Below, one piece after another: positions 27,929 through 36,660 of a DNA stretch of 60,804 bases. Every line of letters begins with the position of its first letter. Position 1 is the first letter of the stretch. The translations under genes and the position numbers were made by a program. This DNA is from a virus, in the IMG/VR virus record IMGVR_UViG_3300048592_000232, positions 1 through 60,804 of that record. One strand, 5' to 3'. Below the pieces are notes generated by a model, which was not told the origin of the DNA, searched no databases, and saw only the letters and a program-made list of their open reading frames with translations.

Positions 27929-30900
27929 TTATCTCTTGTACACACAGTTGATTGACACGACCTGATTGGCGTTCACTGCCGCGCTAACGCGCACAATGCC
28001 GGTTGACAGTACATCCAGCGAACAGCCGAGGTTATTGGCTGTCGTTGCAAATTTCTGGTGTACGGAAGGTCGCAAATCGGCGACCAGCGTCGCAATAGTG
28101 GCGTTTGCGGCCTGATTGCTGCTCGGCAACACCAGCCCCCTCAGCACCACCCAATCGCCAAACACGGCATACTGCGCAGTCGCCCACCCCGATCCGTTGT
28201 TACCCCAGGGCGAGGTGAGCGTGAGGGTTGTCCAGGACGTACCGATTGTGCCACCTGATCGCACGTTGGCGTTGAGCAGGATCGTAGTGGCATCTAACGT
28301 CGTCGTCCCGGACTCATTCGCCAACGTGACCGAGTTGCCACCGGAAAATGATGTGCGCACCATCAAACCGATTGCATATACGCCCGCGTTGGTCGCCACA
28401 CCAAAGTACGCGGTCGCATCGCCATTCAAATAGCCATGAGCGAAAGCACGCAGCACATTGTGCGATGCACTCGCCTTGTACGCTCGGATACCAGCAACTC
28501 GATTTGTGTTCGTGATCGGAAACGCCGTGCCCCAGTCAATGGTGCGCATTTCCGGTGCTGTCGGCTCTGTCGTAGTCGCCAACAGCCCAATGCCACTGGA
28601 TGTGTTGAAATGCACCTGCGTGACGCCTGCTGTCTGCGCTACAATCTCACCACTGTCGATGTTCCAGCCGTTGAGATTGCTGTTTTTTGTCCCGCTGCCT
28701 ACCCGGATGCTGGCCCCGTTGATCAGCGTCGAGATGCCTGAGTTGGCGAGGTTGGTGTCGGCTTTGCCAGCCAGCCCGGTTGAGAGCGCGGTCGTCGTCG
28801 CGGCGTTCCCACTTACCACGTTGATTGCCCCACTCACCGTCAACGTCGTACCGTCCCAGGACATATAGTTACTGCCTGCTCCGGCGTTGACGTAGAACCT
28901 ACCGGCGCTGTCCATGTAGGTGCGCCAAGCCGTGCCTGTCCAGTAGCCCATATAGTCTGCGCCAAGAAGCAGACCGGCATAGCCTGCACCCGGATTCGCC
29001 CCCCAGTTGACGCCAGGATCGACCCGGCTTTGAATAATGCCACCCGACGAGATGGCGGTCGTAATACGCCCATCGGTCAACTCAGCCGGACGACCGGTCA
29101 GGTTCGTACCCCACGCTGCCCCAACCGTTGCATTGTCAGCAGGCTTGCCTGTACCAGTCACTTGCGTTGACCACGTTACACTGCTCTGCGTCGCCAGTGC
29201 GCCTGCATCTGAGAAGGAACCGATGCCCGACGATCCGGACTGGATGACGATTGCACCGTTGATGGTCAACGTCGTGCCATTCCATGCCATGTAGTTACTG
29301 CCTGCTCCGGCGTTGACATAGAAGCGCCCGGCATTGTCCATGTAGGTGCGCCAAGCCGTGCCTGTCCAGTAGCCCATGTAATCGCCACCGAGCAGCAGAC
29401 CGGCATAGCCCGCGCCAGGATTCGCACCCCAGTTGACGCCAGGATCGACCCGGCTAACCACGATGCCGCTAGAGTTGAGCGCCGCAGGTATACGCCCATC
29501 GGTCAACTCGGTCGGGCGACCGGTCAGGTTCGTTGCCCAGGCTGCTCCCACTGTCGCGTTGTCAGCAGGCTTGCCTGTACCGGCGACCTGAGTCGCCCAG
29601 TTTGCGCTGTTCGCCGTCGCTAGCGCGCCCTGCCCGGCGATGGAGTTGGCGGCCCCACCCGGCGTTGATGCGCCTGCATAGTTGACGCCCGAAAACGACC
29701 CGGTGATAACGACTGTGCCGCGCACGGTGAGGTTCGTACCATCCCAATGGATGCCCTGCGCTAGTGCTCCGGTTGTGATTGTTCCGACCCGGAATTGATA
29801 AGCACCCCCGGACAACCCCATCCAAATACCGGAGTTGGTAAGCGGCGCGGTCGGCAGGGGCGACCCCATTGCGAAGGATGGTGCGTTGTTGCTACTGCCC
29901 GCTGAGAGCAGGACGGTATTGTTCGCTCCATCGTAGAGAGCGAGCGGCACGTTGCGCAACTCGACCACCTCCGACGAGGCTCGGAAATACCGACTGGTCA
30001 CCGTCGTGCCATTGCCGGCAAACAAGCCAAACTCATTGGCGACGTTGGTGATGCCGCGCAGATTCCCGAAGCGTGCGCGCACCGTCTGCGTCGCCGGATG
30101 CGTCTGCCACGTGACGACCTGCGCGTAGGGAGAATTTAGCCCATACGCTCCGTCGATGGCGTTGACTTCGTAAAAGCCGTTCCCCGAAACGCCGAAATCG
30201 AGCACGAGCGCATCGACCGGAATCACGCCTGTGGCGGCGCCCGCAGTGGCGTGCCGCGTGAATGTCCACGTCTGCGTGCCATCCGTCTGATCGGCATAGG
30301 CTGTCACCGTACCCCATGCCCACCCGACCGTGAGCGATCCGCTCGCTCGGCTGAATACGCGCATGGCAACGAAATCGCCGGTCTGGAATACCGCCATGTT
30401 GGGCGCAGAAGGCAGGTCACGGACGCGCAGCGTTCCGGTAGCACCCGCAGCAGGCAGCGTGAAGGCAACTGCTACTACCGCCACCGACTTGGCAATGATC
30501 TGCCCCCCGGCCAACGCCTGCTCAAGGTCGGCAATAAAGCTCTTGACGTGCATCTCGTCAGCAAAGAGATAGCGAAAGTCGCCCTCGCCCAAATCAGTGA
30601 TCCGCCAGCCGGTCGTCTGGCTGGCATAGCTGCTCGCCTGAATCGCATCGCCGCTCGCCATGCGCACCAGTCCGCTGCCTGGATTGAGGATCAGGTCAAG
30701 CGTAGGAGAGATCGTCATGCTGACGCCCGCTGCCGTGTCGAGCAGAGGCGTGCGCACCCTGGTCGTACCGGTCAACTGCACCAACGTCAGGAAGCCGCTC
30801 GCATCGCTTGCCAGCAGGCGCGCAGCCGCTCCTGGATCGCTGCTGCTCGTGATAGCGTGCGTGTGATCTGCTCTCGCGAGATTTGCACTTGTCCCTGTCG

Positions 30901-31678
30901 TGTTCGTGCTGGCGACATTCAGCGTCGAGGCTGAACCAGTCGCAATCGCATGAGTATGATCCGCACGCACCAAATTTGTACTTGTGCCTGCTGCATTCGT
31001 TGTCGCGGCACTCAGTCCAACGGCCGCGGCTGTCGCAATGGCGTGCGTGTGGCTCCCGGCCGCGCTGTTGGTCGTTGCAGCGGTCAAGCCACCCGGCGTC
31101 GTCAGTGCCACCGTATCGGCTGCGACCGTAATCCCGTCGCCAGCACCAACCGCAAATGCGCCACTCACGAATGTCAGCCCGCTTCCGGCAAAGGTCGAGA
31201 GCGCGGTATAGGCAGGCGTGTAGGGAGATGCTCCTGTAACCGGCACTTGGTATTGCGCACTGCCATTCGCCAGCCCAACGGTATCGGCGGCCACGGCGAT
31301 CAGCGTGCCCGCTCCGACGTTCAAAGACACGTCTGAGGATAGTGCTCCGCCACCGGTCAGCCCGTTCCCGGCCAGCACCTGCCTCGACGTGCGCACCACG
31401 GTATTGTTGACGGCGACCTGCTGACCAGTAACGCTCATGCCGTCGCCAGCGGTCACCGGCGAATGGTGTGCGGAGGCGTTCCCGGCGTGCGCGATTATAT
31501 CCGTCTTCGTGGCTGCCCACGGCGCCTGTGCAGCGCTTAGCAGGCCGGTATGGCTTGGACCATCCAGCGCATGAATCGCCATCCCGCCCGCCGCACTGCC
31601 GGAGCCTCCGACCGCTTCGGCGATCCAGCCCCGCACAATGGCCTCAAGTCCTGTTGCCGCCTCGGTGTATCGCTGCAT
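27929..31678 (-). CDS. Large tail fibre / host-recognition protein
   Basis: 1249 residues. The N-terminal third has repeats typical of phage fibres (SGAFAVGAGDGITVAADTVA, ADHTHAI motifs repeated about every 30 residues). The middle contains two near-identical blocks around GYAGLLLGADYMGYWTGTAW and FYVNAGAGSNYM. Gly/Ala/Ser/Thr-rich beta composition throughout suggests a trimeric fibre. ATG 31678 follows GAGGGATAAA. Encoded at the distal end of the tail operon, as expected for a receptor-binding protein. Confidence 0.82.
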   Translation of the reverse strand: MQRYTEAATGLEAIVRGWIAEAVGGSGSAAGGMAIHALDGPSHTGLLSAAQAPWAATKTDIIAHAGNASAHHSPVTAGDGMSVTGQQVAVNNTVVRTSRQVLAGNGLTGGGALSSDVSLNVGAGTLIAVAADTVGLANGSAQYQVPVTGASPYTPAYTALSTFAGSGLTFVSGAFAVGAGDGITVAADTVALTTPGGLTAATTNSAAGSHTHAIATAAAVGLSAATTNAAGTSTNLVRADHTHAIATGSASTLNVASTNTTGTSANLARADHTHAITSSSDPGAAARLLASDASGFLTLVQLTGTTRVRTPLLDTAAGVSMTISPTLDLILNPGSGLVRMASGDAIQASSYASQTTGWRITDLGEGDFRYLFADEMHVKSFIADLEQALAGGQIIAKSVAVVAVAFTLPAAGATGTLRVRDLPSAPNMAVFQTGDFVAMRVFSRASGSLTVGWAWGTVTAYADQTDGTQTWTFTRHATAGAATGVIPVDALVLDFGVSGNGFYEVNAIDGAYGLNSPYAQVVTWQTHPATQTVRARFGNLRGITNVANEFGLFAGNGTTVTSRYFRASSEVVELRNVPLALYDGANNTVLLSAGSSNNAPSFAMGSPLPTAPLTNSGIWMGLSGGAYQFRVGTITTGALAQGIHWDGTNLTVRGTVVITGSFSGVNYAGASTPGGAANSIAGQGALATANSANWATQVAGTGKPADNATVGAAWATNLTGRPTELTDGRIPAALNSSGIVVSRVDPGVNWGANPGAGYAGLLLGGDYMGYWTGTAWRTYMDNAGRFYVNAGAGSNYMAWNGTTLTINGAIVIQSGSSGIGSFSDAGALATQSSVTWSTQVTGTGKPADNATVGAAWGTNLTGRPAELTDGRITTAISSGGIIQSRVDPGVNWGANPGAGYAGLLLGADYMGYWTGTAWRTYMDSAGRFYVNAGAGSNYMSWDGTTLTVSGAINVVSGNAATTTALSTGLAGKADTNLANSGISTLINGASIRVGSGTKNSNLNGWNIDSGEIVAQTAGVTQVHFNTSSGIGLLATTTEPTAPEMRTIDWGTAFPITNTNRVAGIRAYKASASHNVLRAFAHGYLNGDATAYFGVATNAGVYAIGLMVRTSFSGGNSVTLANESGTTTLDATTILLNANVRSGGTIGTSWTTLTLTSPWGNNGSGWATAQYAVFGDWVVLRGLVLPSSNQAANATIATLVADLRPSVHQKFATTANNLGCSLDVLSTGIVRVSAAVNANQVVSINCVYKR
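28841..29596 (-). repeat. Internal duplication in the tail fibre gene
   Basis: A block of about 335 bp (28841-29180) is repeated at 29266-29596 with an offset of about 425 bp and high identity. It encodes two copies of the GYMGYWTG/RFYVNAGAGSNYM fibre module. It probably arose by tandem duplication and may expand or contract. Confidence 0.85.
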
Positions 31679-31679
31679 T

Positions 31680-33713
31680 TTATCCCTCGCTCAATCCTTG
31701 CCCCCACCCCTTCGCACTGGTAGGCGATACGGTGTAGGTTTGCGTGCGAGCGTCATACTCGACTTCTTCGGCGTACATCCACGACATATTCGACAATGTG
31801 TCGTCCAGATTCCCCGGCCATGCGATGCGCACCCACTCACCAGGGAAGAGAGACCCTTCGTCAATCGGGTCGCCCGAAATGCCCTTCACGCCTTGCGCCG
31901 TCCAGGAAATGCGCGGCGTCGTCGGCGGCGTCGTGGAGGCTGGCGTAATCAGCACGCCCCGCTCCTCCGTCACCTGCACGGCAAGCCGATACACATCGGT
32001 CGTCCCGTAAGTCGAAGCGCCCATATCGAGCAGCTTGGCAACCTCTACCGCCGCTGTCGTGTCGCCAGGTCGGTAGATGATCGACAAAATACCGGTCTTG
32101 TTGTCAGTTGCCGTCCCATACACCATTACGCCTGTGATGTACGGTGCGCAAGCATAATTGAGGATGTCAATCATCTGCGTGCCGGTGTCGTCCTCTCCCC
32201 ACAGACGATAGGCAAGATTCCATGTCGTGCTCTGATAGGCAGTGCCATCCCACAGGCGCATGTTCGACGAACCCGCCGCCGTGTCGATAGCGACGGCGTA
32301 GTAATTCTCCGGGTCTGGATCGCCGTCCCGCTCGATGACGATCCAGAAGTCGCCAGGCAAGCCGCCCTCGTCGTAGGTAAAATCGAACATCTTCCAGGTC
32401 GCTGTCGTGCCGATCTCCGCGGCGGTCAGGTAGGAGGATGCAATTTCACTGCCCGGTGCGCCGCCGTCGTCGATGCGAACGATGACGGTCAACCAGTCGC
32501 TCGGATTGCCAATCTTGCGCACCTTGAGCGCCACTCGCCCAAACTTCGCCCACGGTTGCGTCAGGGTAATTCGCTGCGCAATGCGCAAGCCGACCAATTC
32601 ACAGTTGATCCCCGATGTGCCCGGCGTCACCGAAGTCGGCGCGGCAGTCAAGCTGACGGCGTTTCCCTGCGTAATCGTCACCGTGTAGCCCGACACGTTT
32701 TCATCTTGAGTGAGGCTGTCCCACTTGAACGCCGTCGCGATATGCGTATTGCCGTCGCTGGGTCCATCATCCATGATGTAGTGCCCATCGTTGTACAGGC
32801 TTCCTGCGATACGGATTGGGTTGTACCGCTCGAAGGCTGACATGTCGGTATACTTCAAGTCATCCGACATTTCAATGCGGATGGACGCACTGTCCACGAT
32901 CTGCGTGCCCTCGAAGCTGGTCGTCTCTTGCACCTGCCACAGGCCATTGTTGGCGACTGCGTTCGAGATGCGAAACCGGTCGCCCACCTTGATGCCGTCA
33001 GCGTGCAGCCTTGCCCCGATGTCACACAGCAGGTTGCGCCCGTCGATATTGTCCGCAAAGCCAATGTCGTCACTGTCATAGATTGCCCAGCCGACAACCT
33101 GCTCGGCATTGTCGGATTCGTACTCGATGCGTCCGCTCTCTTGTGCGTAGTAACGCCATTCCGCCGTTGTCAGCAGCCCCTTGCAGAAGAGCGTCGCCTT
33201 CGTTTCGCCTCCACCAATTGACGGGTTGCCGGTTGGCGTGGCGATCCGTTCCAGCATCCTGTCGCGCAGATTCACCGCAACCGCTTCCGTCATCTCACTG
33301 CGCGATAGCACCATCTCCTTGATACCGTAGTTGCTGATCGACACGTCACTTTGCGCCCATTCCGTGTCGCCGCGCTGCACCGTCCCGTTCGGGTCGCTGT
33401 AGGTGTAGATCGTCTTGATACGATTGCTCATGCCATCCAGGGACAGCGTAGCCGTTACGCCTGAAATGGATACCTCAATCTCGTTGACGTACCCGATCCA
33501 CACCGTCACCCCGGCGTCATTGATGATGCGCACGCCGAAGCGCAGCCACGCCGACAGCGAAGCCAGGGCGTCCGGGTCACCGCGCACATCAATGCGCGCC
33601 GTTTTGTAGCCAATCTTGTCGTTAGCTGATAGGCGACCGACCGTTAGTGTCAGATCGTCCGGCGTGTTGATCGGTGCGAAGTCTCGATTCAGAATCACGG
33701 CGTGCAGCGTCAT
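31680..33713 (-). CDS. Phage tail tip / baseplate-like protein
   Basis: 677 residues from ATG 33713 (GGAGGTTATCGGC). The N-terminal part (ADIGYKTARI-like strands, FGVRIINDAGVTVWIGYVNE) resembles tail-tip hub proteins. Central YESDNAEQVVGWAIYDSDDI and a beta-rich C-terminal half may include a carbohydrate-binding jelly roll (WKMFDFTYDEGGLPGDFW). Overlaps the Dit-like gene by 4 nt and precedes the fibre. No peptidase motif seen. Confidence 0.65.
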   Translation of the reverse strand: MTLHAVILNRDFAPINTPDDLTLTVGRLSANDKIGYKTARIDVRGDPDALASLSAWLRFGVRIINDAGVTVWIGYVNEIEVSISGVTATLSLDGMSNRIKTIYTYSDPNGTVQRGDTEWAQSDVSISNYGIKEMVLSRSEMTEAVAVNLRDRMLERIATPTGNPSIGGGETKATLFCKGLLTTAEWRYYAQESGRIEYESDNAEQVVGWAIYDSDDIGFADNIDGRNLLCDIGARLHADGIKVGDRFRISNAVANNGLWQVQETTSFEGTQIVDSASIRIEMSDDLKYTDMSAFERYNPIRIAGSLYNDGHYIMDDGPSDGNTHIATAFKWDSLTQDENVSGYTVTITQGNAVSLTAAPTSVTPGTSGINCELVGLRIAQRITLTQPWAKFGRVALKVRKIGNPSDWLTVIVRIDDGGAPGSEIASSYLTAAEIGTTATWKMFDFTYDEGGLPGDFWIVIERDGDPDPENYYAVAIDTAAGSSNMRLWDGTAYQSTTWNLAYRLWGEDDTGTQMIDILNYACAPYITGVMVYGTATDNKTGILSIIYRPGDTTAAVEVAKLLDMGASTYGTTDVYRLAVQVTEERGVLITPASTTPPTTPRISWTAQGVKGISGDPIDEGSLFPGEWVRIAWPGNLDDTLSNMSWMYAEEVEYDARTQTYTVSPTSAKGWGQGLSEG

Positions 33714-34966
33714 GCCGATAACCTCCGTGGCCGATACCACGCACGCACCGTCACAATGTTGGTGGGCAACGTCCCGGTCTGCGTGTCAACCAGGATAATA
33801 AGCCGCTGATTCCTGCCAGGAAAGACATTCAGCTTGCCAGCAAATGAGCCGAAGACGAACGAACGCTGTGAAGATTGCAGGAGCCACGCCCGATCTTCAA
33901 TCCAGTCGAAGTTCAGCACGCCCCCGACAGCCACGACGCCACCCATCTGGCTGATTCTCGAAAACGCATCGGTGGGCAAGATGAAAAGCTCATTCAGGTC
34001 AACAGAGCCGGAGCCGAACCCCTGCACGATGATGCTTAGCGCCGCGTTGCTTGACGTACCGCCGCCCGGAGGCAACGGTGTGCCGCCCAAGTCCAACAGG
34101 CGGCTGCTCCCGCCCTGCACGGAGACCGAAGGTCGCCACACCTCCCCGCCGCCGCTCTGGATGGACGCGCGGAAGAAGGCGCTTGTCGTCGTGTTGGCCG
34201 CCGTCGTTGCCAGTAGGCGAAAGCGCCTTCCTGCTGCGCTTTCCACCGCCGTTGCGCCAAGCGTAAACGCCTCGACCGTCTGCCAGATGTTGATCAGACT
34301 CACGCCGCCCACCGCCGAATTAATCAAATGCGTCATGTTGGCGGGCGCGCCTTCAGCGTTGTTGCTGAAGTAGAAGTTGCGTGAGGACAGCGTGCCAGCC
34401 GTGTTGGTGATCTCCATCCGCACTGGCGCTGGTACGTCGCCGCCGATGCTCGTACTCTGAATGTTGGCGTAGGGCAACGTGGTCAGTGTGATGTTGCGCC
34501 CGCCTACGCCATCCGTCATGTTGGCGGCGGTAGACATCGGAATCTCTTGCTCTGCGCCTTCCCAGAACGGGTTTCGCTCGACAATCAACCTGACAGGCAA
34601 AATGTTGTTGCCCCACGCCCGGAAGGTGTCCTTATCGGGCAGCAGTGCGCCGTCGAAAATCTCCGAGCGCAGATAAGTCGCCTCATTCATCGGGCGCCAT
34701 TCCAGGTAGATGCGTGCGCCCGCCTGATTCTTGGCGCGCGTCTGCGCTCGATGCAGCAACCGCAGGATGGACGTTTTCGCCGCGTCCACTGCCGCCCGAT
34801 TTGCGCCATACAGATGAAGCTCAATCTCTTCCGTCAACGTCTTTCCGGCGTCGTAGTCTGCCATGCTTGCCTGCGTCGGCGTGTAGCTCATCAGCCGAGA
34901 GGACGTAGCTGTCAAATCGAACGTCACACTGAGGTCAGGAGCCGACAAGCGCAAACTGTGTGTCAT
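33710..34966 (-). CDS. Distal-tail (Dit)-like tail protein
   Basis: 418 residues. The N-terminus (LTEEIELHLYGANRAAVDAA, IYLEWRPMNEATYLRSEIFD, then a jelly-roll-like stretch ILPVRLIVERNPFWEGAEQE) fits siphovirus tail-family proteins that connect tail tube and tip. The remainder is beta-rich. It is preceded by the CHAT-like gene and followed by the tail-tip gene with 4-nt overlaps. Confidence 0.65.
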   Translation of the reverse strand: MTHSLRLSAPDLSVTFDLTATSSRLMSYTPTQASMADYDAGKTLTEEIELHLYGANRAAVDAAKTSILRLLHRAQTRAKNQAGARIYLEWRPMNEATYLRSEIFDGALLPDKDTFRAWGNNILPVRLIVERNPFWEGAEQEIPMSTAANMTDGVGGRNITLTTLPYANIQSTSIGGDVPAPVRMEITNTAGTLSSRNFYFSNNAEGAPANMTHLINSAVGGVSLINIWQTVEAFTLGATAVESAAGRRFRLLATTAANTTTSAFFRASIQSGGGEVWRPSVSVQGGSSRLLDLGGTPLPPGGGTSSNAALSIIVQGFGSGSVDLNELFILPTDAFSRISQMGGVVAVGGVLNFDWIEDRAWLLQSSQRSFVFGSFAGKLNVFPGRNQRLIILVDTQTGTLPTNIVTVRAWYRPRRLSA

Positions 34967-35676
34967 AAGTCCCTCAGTAGTAAGAAAATGCCGACGATGC
35001 CACCCAGAACAATCATTACCTCAATCACGACAACACCCACCAGCACATTGATGATTGTGCTCATGTGCCTTGTCAAGCGCTCGACAGCAAAGTTCAACGT
35101 GTCGGTTGTCTGGCGAATGAAGTGAATCTCCGCTTGCAGATTGCCCATTGAGTTTTGTTGCTGCCTCGTAGCCGAGCGGGTTGAACGTGTGGCGGGAAAG
35201 AACCGATACCGGTTATCGACCTCTCGCACTCTATCGTATGCCTCTTGCAGATTGTCCGTGTCGTTCAGGGACTCGGCCAGCATTCTGCCCATGCGCCACG
35301 CGCTGACATCCTCGATCCCGCTTGGGTCAGCCACGGCGATTACATCCATGCCGGCGCGCGTGTAGATGTGCGCTGCACTGTCGGACTCGCACATATTCAG
35401 CACCACCCACGACACCCCGGCCTCGGCAAACGCTACGGCCAGAACGCCATGCGGTACGATGCCGGATTGCAGCAGGACACCTTCGGCGTTGGCGTGCGAA
35501 GCTACCCAGACGCCATCGAAAGGCGCCATCGAAACCAGTGCGTTGTAGACATCATTCTCGGTGACGGTGCCTTGCAGAATGTGACGAGGACGCAGCGAAT
35601 TTACCACCGACATCGCTTCTGGTACGACAAATTCCAGATCGGGGTGGAACGGTGCTATCAGAAGCGTCTCACACAT
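34963..35676 (-). CDS. Membrane-anchored CHAT-like (caspase-fold) protease
   Basis: 237 residues. FDGVWVASHANAEGV (His61) and VSWVVLNMCESDSA (Cys96) form the His-Cys dyad spacing of CHAT peptidases. GMDVIAVADPSGIEDVSAWR is the following conserved helix-strand. The C-terminus is a single transmembrane helix (STIINVLVGVVVIEVMIVLG). CHAT proteases usually act in bacterial defence or cell-death systems. Here the gene opens the tail-tip operon behind two operators and overlaps the Dit-like gene by 4 nt. Possible roles are processing of tail proteins, counter-defence or superinfection exclusion; none is shown. Confidence 0.7.
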   Translation of the reverse strand: MCETLLIAPFHPDLEFVVPEAMSVVNSLRPRHILQGTVTENDVYNALVSMAPFDGVWVASHANAEGVLLQSGIVPHGVLAVAFAEAGVSWVVLNMCESDSAAHIYTRAGMDVIAVADPSGIEDVSAWRMGRMLAESLNDTDNLQEAYDRVREVDNRYRFFPATRSTRSATRQQQNSMGNLQAEIHFIRQTTDTLNFAVERLTRHMSTIINVLVGVVVIEVMIVLGGIVGIFLLLRDL

Positions 35677-35713
35677 CTAGCAAGCCTTTCAGGTAAGAGG
35701 AATCGTTTGTGAA

Positions 35714-35772
35714 TATCACTATAGCTGATATTCACACTCAATTGCAAACTTACCATATCACCCCTACTGGTA
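35714..35772 (-). promoter_or_regulatory. Tail-tip operon promoter region with two operators
   Basis: TATCACTATAGCTGATA (35714-35730) is a perfect-armed operator; TATCACCCCTACTGGTA (35756-35772) has one mismatch. On the minus strand TTGAGT-17 nt-TGATAT or TTGCAA-18 nt-TATAGT could be the promoter, either one overlapping the first operator. Confidence 0.65.
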
Positions 35773-35774
35773 GA

Positions 35775-35806
35775 ATCGTCGGGGATCGGGGGAAACCCCC
35801 GACGAT
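35775..35806. terminator. Strong hairpin at the end of the fibre/capsid operon
   Basis: ATCGTCGGGG (35775-35784) and CCCCGACGAT (35797-35806) form a 10-bp stem 4 nt after the stop of the 35810-36124 gene. It lacks a long U-tract, so it may be an RNA-end stabiliser as much as a terminator. Confidence 0.6.
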
Positions 35807-35809
35807 GTT

Positions 35810-36124
35810 CTAGCTCGCCGAGTGCAGGTTGACGACCTCGTACACGTACTGTGCCACCACCTGATCGGCGTCCCCGTAGACGCCTGTCACCGTCACCACA
35901 TGGCGCTCTGTCGCCAGAGACGCCGACACGATGACGTTGTCGCTAGGCGTCAAGACAATTTCTACCGACGCAGCAGACGACACCGCCGTCGCTTCTCGAA
36001 TTGGCGTGCGTGTCAGCGCGTCGTCAACCCGATAGGTGATGCTGGTAGGCTGCTGAAGCGTCCCCGCTTTGTTGAGGAAGCTCGCCAGCAGATAGGCCGT
36101 GCTCTGTTCGTTCACCTGCTGCAT
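35810..36124 (-). CDS. Hypothetical beta-rich protein, 104 residues
   Basis: Alternating strands (ITYRVDDALTRTPIREATAV, IVLTPSDNVIVSASLATERH, VVTVTGVYGD) suggest an Ig-like or fibre-attached domain. Last gene of the leftward 36-49 kb operon. Not recognised. Confidence 0.6.
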   Translation of the reverse strand: MQQVNEQSTAYLLASFLNKAGTLQQPTSITYRVDDALTRTPIREATAVSSAASVEIVLTPSDNVIVSASLATERHVVTVTGVYGDADQVVAQYVYEVVNLHSAS

Positions 36125-36133
36125 GGCACGCTC

Positions 36134-36649
36134 CTAGCTAATCGTCAACGAAACGTCCACTGTCCACGTCTGCCCGCTCGCCTTCGTGCCCTGCGCACTG
36201 ACGCGCCGGTTCAGGTTCGTTCCGGCGTTGCTGTTGCCGTTGACAATCGAGAACTCGTTCCAAGCAATGTTGGCGTCATCGCTGCCGAAGACGGCGCGCC
36301 ACGTCACCGTTTGTCCGCTGCGACTCGGATAGCCGGACTCCATCGGGCGAAACGTCGTTGTACTGCCGAGTAAGCCAGTCTGTGCCGCCGCCGCCGCCGT
36401 GCTATCCTCACCGACGCCGATATAGGCGTTGGCGTTGGCGTAGGTCGTGCCGCCCGCACCAATCAGCAGATCGAGCAGCAACTGAATGCCCTCGTTCAAC
36501 AAAACATTCCCTTCAATCTCCGAGACGCCTGGCAGGACTTGCCCATCTTCGCACGGGATGGGCGTAGGCGTCCCCGCCTGAAACGCTGCGTTGTCGGCGT
36601 AGCGGCGCACCGTCCAATGCGTGCAGTAACTCAGTTTGTCGTCAATCAT
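36134..36649 (-). CDS. Structural protein, probably tail/fibre-associated
   Basis: 171 residues from ATG 36649 (GAAGGAGAAGGGA). Contains ILLNEGIQLLLDLL-like helix then AYIGVGEDSTAAAAAQTGLL and ATFRPMESGYPSRSGQTVTW-like strands, a pattern common in phage virion-associated proteins whose strands end in a TWTVDVSLTI motif. Follows the repeat-rich fibre gene by 11 nt. Confidence 0.55.
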   Translation of the reverse strand: MIDDKLSYCTHWTVRRYADNAAFQAGTPTPIPCEDGQVLPGVSEIEGNVLLNEGIQLLLDLLIGAGGTTYANANAYIGVGEDSTAAAAAQTGLLGSTTTFRPMESGYPSRSGQTVTWRAVFGSDDANIAWNEFSIVNGNSNAGTNLNRRVSAQGTKASGQTWTVDVSLTIS

Positions 36650-36660
36650 TCCCTTCTCCT

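Noticed and set aside
31638-32840. 400-codon plus-strand ORF opposite the tail-tip gene
   Set aside because: Composition is that of an antisense frame (Arg/Cys/His-rich) and it covers two tail genes with clear structure.
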